A stretch of 64,000 nucleotides of DNA from an uncultured Collinsella sp. (GCA_900544865.1 UQXA01000006.1:15028-79027); one strand, 5' to 3'; counted from the stretch's first letter, positions 52,439 to 61,642 are shown. A program made the numbers and translations. The notes: generated by a model not told the origin, from the sequence alone.

Positions 52439-53215
52439 TTAGAAGCGCAGCGACAGGCAAGAAAGGCCGCCGTCGACCTTGCGATACTCGGAGGTGTCAA
52501 CGACGAGTGTCTTGTAGCCCAGATCCTGCACGGCCTTGAGCACAGTCGGATAGCCCTCGGCAACGATGACCGTACCGTTGACCCAGATGCAGTTGGCGCC
52601 GTACGCCTCGTCCTCGGGCACGACGATCTTGTTGTACTGGGCAAAGTCGGGCTTATCGATGAACTCACCAGAGACGAGCATGTTGTTGTCCTCGATGTAG
52701 TTGACGCCCGTCTTGAGGTGCAGGACCTCCTCCAGCGGAACCTCAGAACCCTCGAGGCCCCAGCCCTCGAGAATCTCACAGAACTGGCGGATGCCCTCTT
52801 CGTTGGTACGAGCGGAGCGACCGACGTAGAAATGGTCACCGACCATCATGACGTCGCCGCCGTCGAGCGTGCCCGGAGAAACAATGTGCTTGACATGCTC
52901 GTCGTCAAAGAAGCGACGGACGGCCGGCTCGATCTCGTCCTTCTCGCCGTTGCGGCTATCGGCACCGGGGTTGGTAATGATGGCGCCGCAGCGAGTGATG
53001 ACGGCCGGATCTTCGACGAAGCAGCTGTCGGGATACTGCTCGAGTGCCGGCAGCACCGACACGTCAACGCCGCACTGCTCGAGCGCATGCTCGTAATCGT
53101 AGTGCTCCTCGATGGCGCGCTCGTAGATGGGCTGGCCAAGCTCGGGGGCACTCGTGATGCCATTGCTCAGGGACTTGCCGGGGCGGCGGATGATGACGTG
53201 GCTGAACTTGGTCAT
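52439..53215 (-). CDS. Dimethylarginine dimethylaminohydrolase-like (DDAH/amidinohydrolase) enzyme
   Basis: A 258-residue enzyme of the guanidino-group modifying superfamily, most like DDAH, which hydrolyses methylarginines to citrulline and methylamines. It begins FSHVIIRRPGKS, has the acidic motif FVEDPAV, the catalytic histidine in LHLKTGVNYI, and the nucleophile cysteine five residues from the end of GGLSCLSLRF. True arginine deiminases are longer (about 400 residues). The AGGAGGATC site precedes its ATG. Its neighbours are the antiporter downstream and a divergent GntR regulator. A different guanidino substrate is possible. Confidence 0.85.
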   Translation of the reverse strand: MTKFSHVIIRRPGKSLSNGITSAPELGQPIYERAIEEHYDYEHALEQCGVDVSVLPALEQYPDSCFVEDPAVITRCGAIITNPGADSRNGEKDEIEPAVRRFFDDEHVKHIVSPGTLDGGDVMMVGDHFYVGRSARTNEEGIRQFCEILEGWGLEGSEVPLEEVLHLKTGVNYIEDNNMLVSGEFIDKPDFAQYNKIVVPEDEAYGANCIWVNGTVIVAEGYPTVLKAVQDLGYKTLVVDTSEYRKVDGGLSCLSLRF

Positions 53216-53312
53216 GATGATCCTCCTTGGATCTCTTAGCAGAGAGCGGGACTTCTTCGCGCCCGCCTTCCTTTCGATGGCTTTATCTTAGGGCGGTTTT
53301 CCTGTTTTGTAT

Positions 53313-53324
53313 ATTGTATACAAT
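53313..53324. promoter_or_regulatory. Candidate GntR operator
   Basis: A perfect 12-bp palindrome ATTGTATACAAT lies in the 255-bp divergent gap, of the size and AT-rich type bound by FCD-group GntR regulators. The preceding TTTTGTATATTG may add half-sites. Confidence 0.5.
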
Positions 53325-53470
53325 CCTGAACGGTAGGTTTTCTTCGGTAAGCGTATTCTTACGTATCGGCGCAAAGTAGCATGATTTAGCTGGTCGTTCT
53401 ATAATTCAACTGAGCTATTCAAGTGAAACGTATTTGCTTTTAGAAATATACCGTTAAGGAACATAGGCTC

Positions 53471-54121
53471 ATGGAAACGCTCAGAAGGCCCCTGAAAGAC
53501 CACGTATACGACTACATTTCGAGCCGTATTGACGCCGGCGAGCTTTCGGCCGGCGACCGGCTGAGCGAGCAAGCGATCTGCGACGCCATGGGCGTGTCGC
53601 GCACGCCGGTCCGCGAAGCGCTCATCCAGCTCGCAAGCGACGGTTATCTGGACAATCTCCCCCGCCGCGGATTCCGCGTCCGTGGGTTCGATCAGCAAAA
53701 CGCCGTTGAAGTCTTTGAGATTATGGGGCCGCTCGACGGGCAGGCCGCATACCTCGCCTGTCCGAACCTAACCGACGATGACATTACGCAGCTTAAATTT
53801 CTCGTCGGCTCCATGGACCTCGCGATCCAAGGCGGTCTCATCCGAAAGTACGACGACATTCAGCGAGACTTTCATCTAACGTACTTCAACCGCTGCGGCA
53901 ACGACCGTCTGCGCGATATGATCTCGCAGCTCGAACGCTGCTTTATCAAGCGCGATTACGAAACTGTCGACCAGGAAACGGCGTGTAAACTGCTCAATAA
54001 AGCCAACAACGAACATGCTCATATTCTTGAGTTGTTCGAAGCACGAGATGCGACGGGCGTGCGCGACTACGTTCGCGATGTCCATTGGAACACAGAAAAC
54101 GCCCAGTTCACCGTCTGGTAG
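53471..54121 (+). CDS. GntR-family transcriptional regulator, FCD type
   Basis: A 216-residue regulator. The winged helix-turn-helix is at residues 10-75, with RLSEQAICDAMGVSRTPVRE as recognition region. The C-terminal part is an all-helical FCD-type ligand domain with histidines placed as in metal-binding members (about residues 135-205). It is divergent from the DDAH-type gene and probably controls it and the antiporter in response to an amino acid-like ligand. Confidence 0.9.
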   Translation: METLRRPLKDHVYDYISSRIDAGELSAGDRLSEQAICDAMGVSRTPVREALIQLASDGYLDNLPRRGFRVRGFDQQNAVEVFEIMGPLDGQAAYLACPNLTDDDITQLKFLVGSMDLAIQGGLIRKYDDIQRDFHLTYFNRCGNDRLRDMISQLERCFIKRDYETVDQETACKLLNKANNEHAHILELFEARDATGVRDYVRDVHWNTENAQFTVW

Positions 54122-54159
54122 GAAAGCAATGAAGGTGGATTTTCGGAGGCTTTACTGAT

Positions 54160-54223
54160 GAGGGTGGATAATCTCCCCCTTTCGGCCGAAAAGCAGACCA
54201 AAAACGGGAGATTATCCACCCTC
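54160..54223. repeat. 18-bp inverted repeat between convergent genes
   Basis: GAGGGTGGATAATCTCCC (54160-54177) pairs perfectly with 54206-54223, and the 28-nt loop contains its own TTTCGGCCGAAA palindrome. It lies between the GntR gene and the convergent hydrolase gene and may terminate both. There is no T-tract. Confidence 0.85.
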
Positions 54224-54235
54224 GTGATGCGCAGC

Positions 54236-55138
54236 CTAAAAACCGTGACGGCCTAGGAACCTAAAGGCCAGGCGAATCCAAGGACGGACCGCCACCTGCT
54301 TATCCTCGTTGTCGACCGCGGTGTTGGCGTTGCCGAGCGAAAGGCCGTGACCACCTTGGTCAAAGACGTGCATCTCGCAAGGGACGCCCTCCTCTGCCAT
54401 GCGTTGGGCAAACGGGTAGACCTGCGCGATCGGCGCCGTCTTGTCGTCGGACACACCCCACACAAAGGTCGGTGGCATCTGACGCGAAACATGCGTGGTG
54501 GGGCAGATGTCGGCCAGATGCTCGTCAGTTGCCTCGCCGCCCGTCACCATCGACAGGTAGTCGTTGAGCAAATCGCGCCCCGTCTTGCCGCCCGTCTTGG
54601 GCACGCGCAAGTCAATGCGCGGATCGCGCGTCTGCATGTCGCGCACATAGGCAAAGTCGAGCAATGGATAGCCCAGCACCACGGCATCGGGACGAATGTC
54701 GTCCGGACGCGCCCCTGCCAAGCCCGCGAAGGGGCCGGTCTTCCACTGTGTTGCCAGCGAGGCGCAAATCATGCCGCCAGCAGAAAAGCCCACGACGCAC
54801 ACGCGCTTGGGGTCGACATGCCACTCGTCGGCATTCGCGCGCACCGTGGCGACCATCTTGGCAAGATCTGCCTGGGGGTGCGGAAAGCTCACGTCACCCG
54901 TGCCACTCGTCACATAGTTGAGCACAAAGGCCTGGTAGCCGCGGTCCAAAAATGCAAACGCCACCGGGTCCTGCTCGTGCGGAGCGATATGCGTAAACGC
55001 ACCTCCGCCGCAGATAATCACCGCGGGGCGGCGGCCATTGGGCTTGTCGGGGAGCGGCTCGGCACCCAAATATGTAAACGTCGCCGGATATTCCTCGGTC
55101 GGCTCCTCGCCCCACAGCGCATGGTTCTCGACAATCAT
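54236..55138 (-). CDS. Alpha/beta hydrolase (esterase) family protein
   Basis: A 300-residue esterase-like enzyme. The oxyanion-hole motif CGGGAFTHIA is followed by the nucleophile elbow GFSAGG; the catalytic histidine is in DQGGHGLS near the C-terminus. This pattern resembles acetyl-xylan esterase and the BD-FAE group. There is no signal peptide, so it acts inside the cell. The ATG at 55138 follows GAAGGGAG; the frame stays open upstream without similarity. Confidence 0.87.
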   Translation of the reverse strand: MIVENHALWGEEPTEEYPATFTYLGAEPLPDKPNGRRPAVIICGGGAFTHIAPHEQDPVAFAFLDRGYQAFVLNYVTSGTGDVSFPHPQADLAKMVATVRANADEWHVDPKRVCVVGFSAGGMICASLATQWKTGPFAGLAGARPDDIRPDAVVLGYPLLDFAYVRDMQTRDPRIDLRVPKTGGKTGRDLLNDYLSMVTGGEATDEHLADICPTTHVSRQMPPTFVWGVSDDKTAPIAQVYPFAQRMAEEGVPCEMHVFDQGGHGLSLGNANTAVDNEDKQVAVRPWIRLAFRFLGRHGF

Positions 55139-55324
55139 ATGTGCTCCCTTCGCGCAAATTATGCGCCCTTGTTTTTCGCCTTCAAGCGTACCCCACTTGA
55201 ACCCGTGGCGCAGAAACACTCCGGCAATAAGTTTCCCTTCAACTGATATATCACATAATCCCAGTTCAGAGGTATCGTTGAGCAGCGTAGAATAGGGGCG
55301 TTGACCAAGCCGCGAAACACATGT

Positions 55325-55334
55325 GAAACGTTTC
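55325..55334. promoter_or_regulatory. Candidate LacI/CcpA-type operator
   Basis: TGTGAAACGTTTCCGG is centred on the perfect palindrome GAAACGTTTC, 48 bases before the EIIA start and in the divergent gap to the hydrolase. The central CG fits LacI-family operators. Confidence 0.5.
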
Positions 55335-55381
55335 CGGCAAACCAAACGCGCGATATGCGCCTATTTAAGTTGGAGGCAACT

Positions 55382-55945
55382 ATGGGTCTGCTCGATTCGC
55401 TTAAGTCCACCTTCACCTCGACCGGCGAGGCGTCCGTTCCGCCCGCAGCAAGCTTCGCTACCCGCGAAGGCGTCATCTACGCCCCCGTCAACGGCGTGCT
55501 CGTCAACCTGGACGAGGTTCCCGACGAGACGATCGCCTCGGGCATGCTTGGCCAGGGCTATGGCATCGAGCCCATTACCGGCACCATCTATGCGCCCGCC
55601 AACGGCCGCATCGGCGCCACCACTGTCACCAACCACTCCATTGGCATGATCACCGAGGACGGTCTTCGCGTGTTCATTCATGTTGGCCTGGGTACCGTGG
55701 AAATGAACGGCAAGGGTTTTGCCCGCTTTGTCGAGATGGGCGATGTGGTCAAGGCAGGCCAGCCGCTCATCAGCTTCGACCGCGAGGCCATTAAGGCCGC
55801 TGGTCACGAGGACATCGTGACCGTCATCGTCTCCGAGCTCGACCGTCTTAAGAGCATCGACCATGTCGGCGAGTCCGGAACGCTTATCGGCGGCAACCCG
55901 CTCGTCAAGCTGGGCGACCCGCTGCTGGTGGCCAAGACCAAGTAG
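55382..55945 (+). CDS. PTS EIIA, glucose type (Crr-like), stand-alone
   Basis: A 187-residue phosphocarrier protein of the glucose-type IIA family. The two active-site histidines are in NHSIGM and FIHVGLGTVEMNG, and GDVVKAGQPLISFD is the usual following segment. The ATG at 55382 has GGAGG five bases upstream. No EIIB or EIIC lies next to it. The orphan EIIC at 14176 is of the matching family, so they may work together, but this is not shown. Confidence 0.92.
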   Translation: MGLLDSLKSTFTSTGEASVPPAASFATREGVIYAPVNGVLVNLDEVPDETIASGMLGQGYGIEPITGTIYAPANGRIGATTVTNHSIGMITEDGLRVFIHVGLGTVEMNGKGFARFVEMGDVVKAGQPLISFDREAIKAAGHEDIVTVIVSELDRLKSIDHVGESGTLIGGNPLVKLGDPLLVAKTK

Positions 55946-55982
55946 CCAAGTCCCGCGCCACGCAGCCAAAAGGCACCACGCC

Positions 55983-56017
55983 AAGCGCCCGCGACCATTT
56001 GGCCGCGGGCGCTTTTC
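55983..56017 (+). terminator. Terminator of the EIIA gene
   Basis: An 11-bp stem AAGCGCCCGCG (55983-55993 with 56004-56014) followed by TTTTCG. Confidence 0.8.
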
Positions 56018-56126
56018 GTTTGAAAAACCATCCCGCCAATGCTTTATCTGTATAGCTCAAATGAGCCGAGCTGCTAGAATATCGAACTGTATGGATAACT
56101 ATCATTCAACCGTTATGGGAGGATAC

Positions 56127-57530
56127 GTGAACCGCACCAAAATCGCGCAGCTCTATGCCGATGCCGAGTCGCTCGGCGGCCAGACCGTCACCGTCGCCGG
56201 CTGGGTCAAGTCCGTCCGCGACATGAAGAACTTTGGCTTTGTTACGCTCAACGACGGCAGCTGCTTCCGCGACCTGCAGGTCGTCATGAACCGCGAGGCA
56301 CTCGACAACTACGACGAGATCGCCCATCAAAACGTCTCGGCCGCACTCATTTGCACCGGCACCGTCAAGCTGACCCCCGATGCGCCCCAGCCTTTCGAGC
56401 TTTCTGCCACCTCCATCGAGGTCGAGGGCACGAGCGCCCCGGATTACCCGCTGCAGAAGAAGCGCGCAACCGTCGAGTTCCTGCGCACCCAGCAGCACCT
56501 GCGCCCGCGCACCAACCTGTTCCGCGCCGTGTTCCGCATCCGCTCTGTCGCGGCTGCCGCCATCCACCGCTTCTTCCAGGAGCAGGGCTTTGTCTACGTC
56601 AACACCCCCATCATCACCACGAGTGACTGCGAGGGCGCCGGCGAGATGTTCCGCGTGACCACGCTCGACCCCAAAAATCCGCCCCTCACCGAGTCCGGCG
56701 AGGTCGACTGGAGCCAGGACTTCTTTGGCAAGCATGCAAGCCTCACCGTGTCCGGCCAGCTCAATGCCGAGAACTTTGCCATGGCCTTTGGCGACGTGTA
56801 CACCTTTGGCCCCACCTTCCGTGCCGAGAACTCCAACACCACGCGCCACGCCGCCGAGTTTTGGATGATCGAGCCCGAGATGGCCTTTGCCGACCTTAAC
56901 GACTACATGGATAACGCCGAGGCCATGCTCAAGTACGTCCTCAAGGACGTTATGGCAACCTGCCCCGACGAGCTCAATATGCTCAACAAGTTTGTGGACA
57001 AGGGTCTGCTCGAGCGCCTGGACCATGTCGCCAACTCCGACTTTGCCCGCGTTACCTACACCGAGGCCGTCGAAATCCTGGAGCAGGCCGTCGCCGCCGG
57101 TCACAAGTTTGACTATCCCGTGAGCTGGGGCATCGATCTGCAAACCGAGCACGAGCGTTTCCTGACCGAGGAACACTTTAAGCGACCGACTTTTGTGACC
57201 GACTACCCGGCCGAGATCAAGGCCTTCTACATGCGCATGAACGACGACGGCAAGACCGTCGCCGCCGCCGACTGCCTGGTGCCGGGCATCGGCGAGATCA
57301 TCGGTGGCTCCCAGCGCGAGGAGCGCCTGGATCTGCTCGAGGCCCGCATCAAGGACCTGGGTATGAATCCCGAGCAGTACAAGTACTACCTTGACCTGCG
57401 CCGCTACGGTTCCTGTAAGCACGCCGGCTACGGTCTGGGCTTCGAGCGCTTGGTCATGTATCTGACCGGCGTGGGCAACATCCGCGACGTCCTGCCGCAC
57501 CCGCGCACCGTGGGCAACGCCGACTTCTAA
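56127..57530 (+). CDS. asnS: Asparaginyl-tRNA synthetase
   Basis: A 467-residue class IIb synthetase charging tRNA-Asn. It has the N-terminal OB-fold (VTVAGWVKSVRDMKNFGFV), motif 2 region FGPTFRAENSNTTRHAAEFW and motif 3 GLGFERLVMYLTG. The GTG at 56127 follows GGGAGG; ATG codons upstream in frame add unrelated residues. Length matches the family. The presence of AsnRS means asparagine need not be made on tRNA. Confidence 0.97.
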   Translation: MNRTKIAQLYADAESLGGQTVTVAGWVKSVRDMKNFGFVTLNDGSCFRDLQVVMNREALDNYDEIAHQNVSAALICTGTVKLTPDAPQPFELSATSIEVEGTSAPDYPLQKKRATVEFLRTQQHLRPRTNLFRAVFRIRSVAAAAIHRFFQEQGFVYVNTPIITTSDCEGAGEMFRVTTLDPKNPPLTESGEVDWSQDFFGKHASLTVSGQLNAENFAMAFGDVYTFGPTFRAENSNTTRHAAEFWMIEPEMAFADLNDYMDNAEAMLKYVLKDVMATCPDELNMLNKFVDKGLLERLDHVANSDFARVTYTEAVEILEQAVAAGHKFDYPVSWGIDLQTEHERFLTEEHFKRPTFVTDYPAEIKAFYMRMNDDGKTVAAADCLVPGIGEIIGGSQREERLDLLEARIKDLGMNPEQYKYYLDLRRYGSCKHAGYGLGFERLVMYLTGVGNIRDVLPHPRTVGNADF

Positions 57531-57578
57531 TCGTCGGACGCTAGCTCGCGTCGCCACACGCCAACACTCATCTCACAA

Positions 57579-57612
57579 GCGTCTCTCGACATCGGTCGAG
57601 AGACGCTTTTTT
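57579..57612 (+). terminator. Terminator of asnS
   Basis: A 12-bp perfect stem (GCGTCTCTCGAC, 57579-57590 with 57595-57606), a 4-nt loop and TTTTTT. Confidence 0.92.
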
Positions 57613-57788
57613 CAACAGCATCCGTCAAGCTTTTGGCAAGTTTTTGGTCAGTCGAGCAGGGCTGTTGAAAACTCGACCCGCCGTTTGCCGACGACTACCG
57701 ACCGCCCAGAGCGCCCTGCGCCCCTGCGAAAGCCCCGCGTCCTAGGCTCCATACCGTCGCCACCCAAAACGGAAAGGACGTGGGCACG

Positions 57789-58574
57789 ATGACCGAAGCC
57801 GCTGTTGAAACCTACGACACCACGACGAGAGGCGCCGCCTCGATGGCAGCCTATCGCGCCGTTCGCATCCTGCAACTATTAAGCGAAAACACTGGCGAGG
57901 ACAAGGCCATGCTTTCCGATGAGTTGATCCGGCGCCTCGCCCATCCCGACGACCCCGCCCGCATGCCCATCTCGGCGGCGCGGCGCAGCATCTACACCGC
58001 CATCTCCGCGCTTCGCCATGCCGGATACGAAATTGAGTACAAACGCGGCGTGGGCTACAAACTTCTTACCCGTCCGCTCACCGATGAAGAGATCATCCGG
58101 CTCCACGGTATGGTCATGCGCAACCGCTCCACGCCTATCGCTATCCGCAAGAGCATGGCGCAGCACTTAGTTGCCATGGCGAGTGCCGACGTTCGCGGCT
58201 ACCTCGATATACCCGAACCCGTTCCAAGCGCAGGCAGCAAGGCCACCAAGGCAACACGCACGCCCATCAAGCGCATCGACACGTGCGAGCTCGTCGAGCG
58301 GGCCATCGACCACGGAACCACGGTGAGTTTTGATATTTCGAGCGTCACGACGCGTGGCGAAACCGAAGCAGCACGAATGACACTCCGTCCCTTTGCCATC
58401 AGGCAGCGCGATGGCATCTCGTATCTGCTGGGAACGGTCTACGACGCCCGAGGCGCCGATGACACGTTGCGTACCGTAGAGATTGGCCGAATGAGAAACG
58501 TCACCACACGTCTCCTCGACGGCAAGAAGCTCTTCGCCGCCCTAGACGAGGACGACGCCTCCTCCGCCGCATAA
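57789..58574 (+). CDS. HTH / WYL-domain-like transcriptional regulator
   Basis: A 261-residue putative regulator. The N-terminal half has a winged-helix pattern (RAVRILQLLSENTGEDKAML...SIYTAISALRHAGYEIEY), and the C-terminal half (LVERAIDHGTTVSFDI to GTVYDARGADDTLRTVEIGR) looks like a WYL-type ligand domain, with the LRPFAI segment typical of that family. The ATG at 57789 has GAAAGGA ten bases upstream. Its targets are unknown. The ABC importer starts 160 bases downstream on the same strand but has its own promoter. Confidence 0.75.
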   Translation: MTEAAVETYDTTTRGAASMAAYRAVRILQLLSENTGEDKAMLSDELIRRLAHPDDPARMPISAARRSIYTAISALRHAGYEIEYKRGVGYKLLTRPLTDEEIIRLHGMVMRNRSTPIAIRKSMAQHLVAMASADVRGYLDIPEPVPSAGSKATKATRTPIKRIDTCELVERAIDHGTTVSFDISSVTTRGETEAARMTLRPFAIRQRDGISYLLGTVYDARGADDTLRTVEIGRMRNVTTRLLDGKKLFAALDEDDASSAA

Positions 58575-58643
58575 GACCCTCCGCCGCCCATTCGACTACC
58601 CGTACCGTCCATCCGATTCTGTATTAAAAAACCCGCCAGGCTG

Positions 58644-58671
58644 TTGTAAAAATGGACATCAGCGCTACTAT
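58644..58671 (+). promoter_or_regulatory. Promoter of the ABC importer
   Basis: TTGTAA (58644-58649), 16 nt, then TACTAT (58666-58671), about 65 bases before the binding-protein ATG. Confidence 0.55.
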
Positions 58672-58734
58672 AGTTCCACTTGCACTTTGTCCCAGTGCAG
58701 TGTTTCCAGCCATTTTTATACTGGGGGTAATGAT

Positions 58735-59715
58735 ATGAAGGACATCACCATCAGCCGCAGGAGCCTTCTGGTCTCCGCCGGCCTGCTCGCGCTCGCCCCG
58801 CTCGCCGGATGCGGCGGCAACTCTGGTTCCGGCTCTGCTGCCGCCGGTTCCGACTACACCATCGGCGTTCTGCAGCTCACCGAGCACTCCGCACTCGATG
58901 CCGCCAACGACGGCTTTGTCAAGGCCATCAAGGAGAGCGGCCTTAAGGTCAAGATCGACCAGAAGAACGCCCAGAACGACCAGTCCACGTGTAAGTCCAT
59001 TGCTGACAAGTTTGTGGGCGACAACGTCAACCTGATTTATGCCATCGCCACGCCCGCCGCGCAGGCTGCCGCCGGCGCCACGGCCGATATCCCCATCGTG
59101 GGCTGCGCCATCACCGACTACGCCGCCTCCGGCCTGGTCCAGGACAACGACAAGCCCGGCACCAACGTCACGGGCGCTTCCGACCTCACCCCGGTCGCCG
59201 AGCAGCTCGAGATGATGCAGAAGGTCCTGCCCGACGTTAAAAAGGTCGGCCTGCTCTACTGCACCGCCGAGTCCAACTCCGACGTCCAGATCAAGGCCGC
59301 CAAGAAGGAGCTCGACAAGCTGGGCCTCGAGTACACTGACTTCACCGTCTCGAGCTCCAACGAGATTCAGTCCGTCGTCGAGTCTGCCGTGGGCAAGGTC
59401 GACGCGCTGTACTCCCCCACCGACAACACCATCGCCGCGGGTGCCTCGCAGGTCGGCCAGATCTGCAAGGAAAACAAGCTTCCCTTCGTGACTGGCGAGG
59501 AGGGTATGTGCATGGCCGGCGGCCTGTTCACCCTCTCCATCAACTATGAGGACCTGGGCTACGCCGCGGGCGAGATGGCCGTTAAGATCCTGAAGGGCGA
59601 GGCCAAGCCCGAGGATATGCCGATCAAGCACCTCTCGAGCAAGGACCTGGTCGTCGTCAAGAACGACGAAATGGCCGAGGCCCTGGGCATCGACCTTTCC
59701 GCCCTGGACGCGTAA
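58735..59715 (+). CDS. ABC transporter substrate-binding lipoprotein, TrpX-like
   Basis: A 326-residue binding protein on the outer face of the membrane. The signal peptide starts MKDITISRRSLLVSAG and ends in the lipobox LAGC (cysteine about residue 26), after which a GS-rich linker begins. The mature part is of the DUF534/TrpX family, which binds tryptophan, tyrosine or other small ligands. The ATG at 58735 follows GGGGG. It is first in a three-gene importer operon with permease and ATPase. Confidence 0.9.
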   Translation: MKDITISRRSLLVSAGLLALAPLAGCGGNSGSGSAAAGSDYTIGVLQLTEHSALDAANDGFVKAIKESGLKVKIDQKNAQNDQSTCKSIADKFVGDNVNLIYAIATPAAQAAAGATADIPIVGCAITDYAASGLVQDNDKPGTNVTGASDLTPVAEQLEMMQKVLPDVKKVGLLYCTAESNSDVQIKAAKKELDKLGLEYTDFTVSSSNEIQSVVESAVGKVDALYSPTDNTIAAGASQVGQICKENKLPFVTGEEGMCMAGGLFTLSINYEDLGYAAGEMAVKILKGEAKPEDMPIKHLSSKDLVVVKNDEMAEALGIDLSALDA

Positions 59716-59783
59716 TGCCATACGCGGCATGCGTCTAGAGCCCGTGCTCGCGCTTTAGCCGCGTTATTCAATATCTGAGCCAC

Positions 59784-59812
59784 AGGGGCGGGCGCTGTAG
59801 ACCGGCGTCCGC
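59784..59812 (+). terminator. Intercistronic hairpin after the binding-protein gene
   Basis: AGGGGCGGGCGC pairs with GCGTCCGCCCT with one bulge, followed by a T-rich stretch (GCTTGTTT). It may be a partial terminator, keeping binding-protein mRNA in excess of the permease and ATPase. Confidence 0.5.
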
Positions 59813-59918
59813 CCTGCTTGTTTCAGGTAAAACAAAACGTCTGTCCGTAACTCTTCTATGCATTGTTACCGCTATTATGGTGAATCACGTGTCCACCCTA
59901 TCCTAGGAGGTATGAAGC

Positions 59919-60842
59919 ATGCTCATTGCATTGCAGGGCGCCGTTTCGCAGGGCGTCCTCTGGGGCATTATGGTGCTTGGCGTGTTTATCACGTTCCGCC
60001 TGCTCGACATTCCCGATATGACCTGCGACGGCAGCTTTGCCCTCGGCGGCTGCGTCTGCGCTGTGCTCATCGTCAATAACAACGTCGACCCGCTGTTCGC
60101 CGTGCTGGCCGGTATGTGCGCCGGCGCCATCGCGGGCGCCGTCACGGGCATTTTGACCACCGTCTTTGAGATTCCTGCGATCCTCGCCGGAATCCTCACC
60201 CAGATCAGCCTGTGGTCCATCAACCTGCGCATCATGGGCAAGTCCAATACGCCCATTCTTGCCAAAGGCACCGTGTTCTCGGCCGTCAGCAATATGACCG
60301 GTCTGCCGCAGTCCACCGTTGCCATCATCTTGGGCATCCTGCTCGCCGTGGCTATCGTTGCCATCCTGTATTGGTTCTTTGGCACCGAGATCGGCTCGGC
60401 GCTGCGAGCCACCGGCAACAACGAGTACATGATCCGCGCTCTGGGCGTCAACACCAACTCCACCAAGATGATCGCCCTCGTGCTCTCCAACGCCCTCATC
60501 GGCCTTTCGGGCGCGCTCATCTGCCAGAGCCAAAAGTATGCCGACATTGGTATGGGCACCGGTGCCATCGTTATCGGTCTTGCCGCCATTGTTATCGGCG
60601 AGGTGCTCGGTCGCCTGCTGCCCGGCGGACTCACACAGTTTAGCGTTCGCCTGGCCTCTGCCGTCTTTGGCTCCGTGGTGTACTTCCTCATCCGCGCCAT
60701 CGTGCTGCAGCTGGGCATGGACGCCAACGACATGAAGCTGCTCTCCGCCGTGATTGTCGCTGTGGCCCTGTGCGTGCCCGTGGTTTGGGAGCGCTATAAG
60801 CTCCGCAGCTCCTACACGAAGGGGGATGAGGCAGATGCTTAA
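59919..60842 (+). CDS. ABC transporter permease, TrpY-like
   Basis: A 307-residue inner-membrane permease with about eight to nine hydrophobic helices. GTEIGSALRATGNNEYMIRALG is the cytoplasmic coupling loop of the branched-chain/TrpY permease group. The ATG at 59919 has AGGAGG eight bases upstream. Its 3' end overlaps the ATPase gene by 8 bases. Confidence 0.9.
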   Translation: MLIALQGAVSQGVLWGIMVLGVFITFRLLDIPDMTCDGSFALGGCVCAVLIVNNNVDPLFAVLAGMCAGAIAGAVTGILTTVFEIPAILAGILTQISLWSINLRIMGKSNTPILAKGTVFSAVSNMTGLPQSTVAIILGILLAVAIVAILYWFFGTEIGSALRATGNNEYMIRALGVNTNSTKMIALVLSNALIGLSGALICQSQKYADIGMGTGAIVIGLAAIVIGEVLGRLLPGGLTQFSVRLASAVFGSVVYFLIRAIVLQLGMDANDMKLLSAVIVAVALCVPVVWERYKLRSSYTKGDEADA

Positions 60843-61629
60843 GCTCTCGCACGTCAAGAAGACCTTTAACAAGGGCACCGTCACCGAGAAGCGCGCGCTC
60901 ACCGGCGTCGACCTCACCCTGAATGACGGCGACTTTGTAACCGTGATCGGCGGCAATGGCGCGGGCAAGTCCACGCTGCTCAACATGATCGCCGGCGTGT
61001 ACCCGCTCGATTCGGGCGTTATTGAACTCGACGGCATCGACATCTCGCGCTTGAGCGAGTCGCAGCGCGCCAAGTACCTGGGCCGCGTGTTTCAGGATCC
61101 CATGCGCGGTACCGCTGCCGACATGCAGATCGCCGAGAACCTGGCCCTCGCCAAGCGTCGCGGCCAGCGTCGCGGCCTTTCGTGGGGCGTCACCAAGGCC
61201 GAGAAAGATGAGTACGTTGAGCTGCTCAAGCGCCTGGACCTTGGTCTGGACACGCGTCTCAACGCCAAGGTCGGCCTGCTCTCGGGCGGCCAGCGCCAGG
61301 CACTCACCCTGCTGATGGCCACGCTCACCAGGCCGCGCCTGCTGCTGCTCGACGAGCACACCGCGGCCCTCGACCCCAAGACGGCCTCTAAGGTGCTCAA
61401 CCTGACCGAGGAGATCGTCGACGAGAACCACCTGACCACGCTCATGGTCACGCACAACATGAACGACGCCATCCGTCTGGGCAACCGTCTGATCATGATG
61501 CACGAAGGCCATGTGATCTACGACGTGGCGGGCGATGAGAAGAAGTCGCTCACCGTAGCCGACCTGCTGCAGAAGTTCGAGGAGGTCTCGGGCGGCGAGC
61601 TCGCCAACGACCGCATGCTGCTGAGCTAA
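60835..61629 (+). CDS. ABC transporter ATP-binding protein, TrpZ-like
   Basis: A 264-residue ATPase with Walker A GGNGAGKSTL, signature LSGGQRQALTLLMA, Walker B LLLLDEHTAAL and switch histidine VTHN. The start is ATG 60835 (GGGGG site) or the in-frame ATG at 60826. It drives the import system with the binding protein and permease. Confidence 0.93.
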   Translation: MLKLSHVKKTFNKGTVTEKRALTGVDLTLNDGDFVTVIGGNGAGKSTLLNMIAGVYPLDSGVIELDGIDISRLSESQRAKYLGRVFQDPMRGTAADMQIAENLALAKRRGQRRGLSWGVTKAEKDEYVELLKRLDLGLDTRLNAKVGLLSGGQRQALTLLMATLTRPRLLLLDEHTAALDPKTASKVLNLTEEIVDENHLTTLMVTHNMNDAIRLGNRLIMMHEGHVIYDVAGDEKKSLTVADLLQKFEEVSGGELANDRMLLS

Positions 61630-61642
61630 AACCTGCCCAAAA

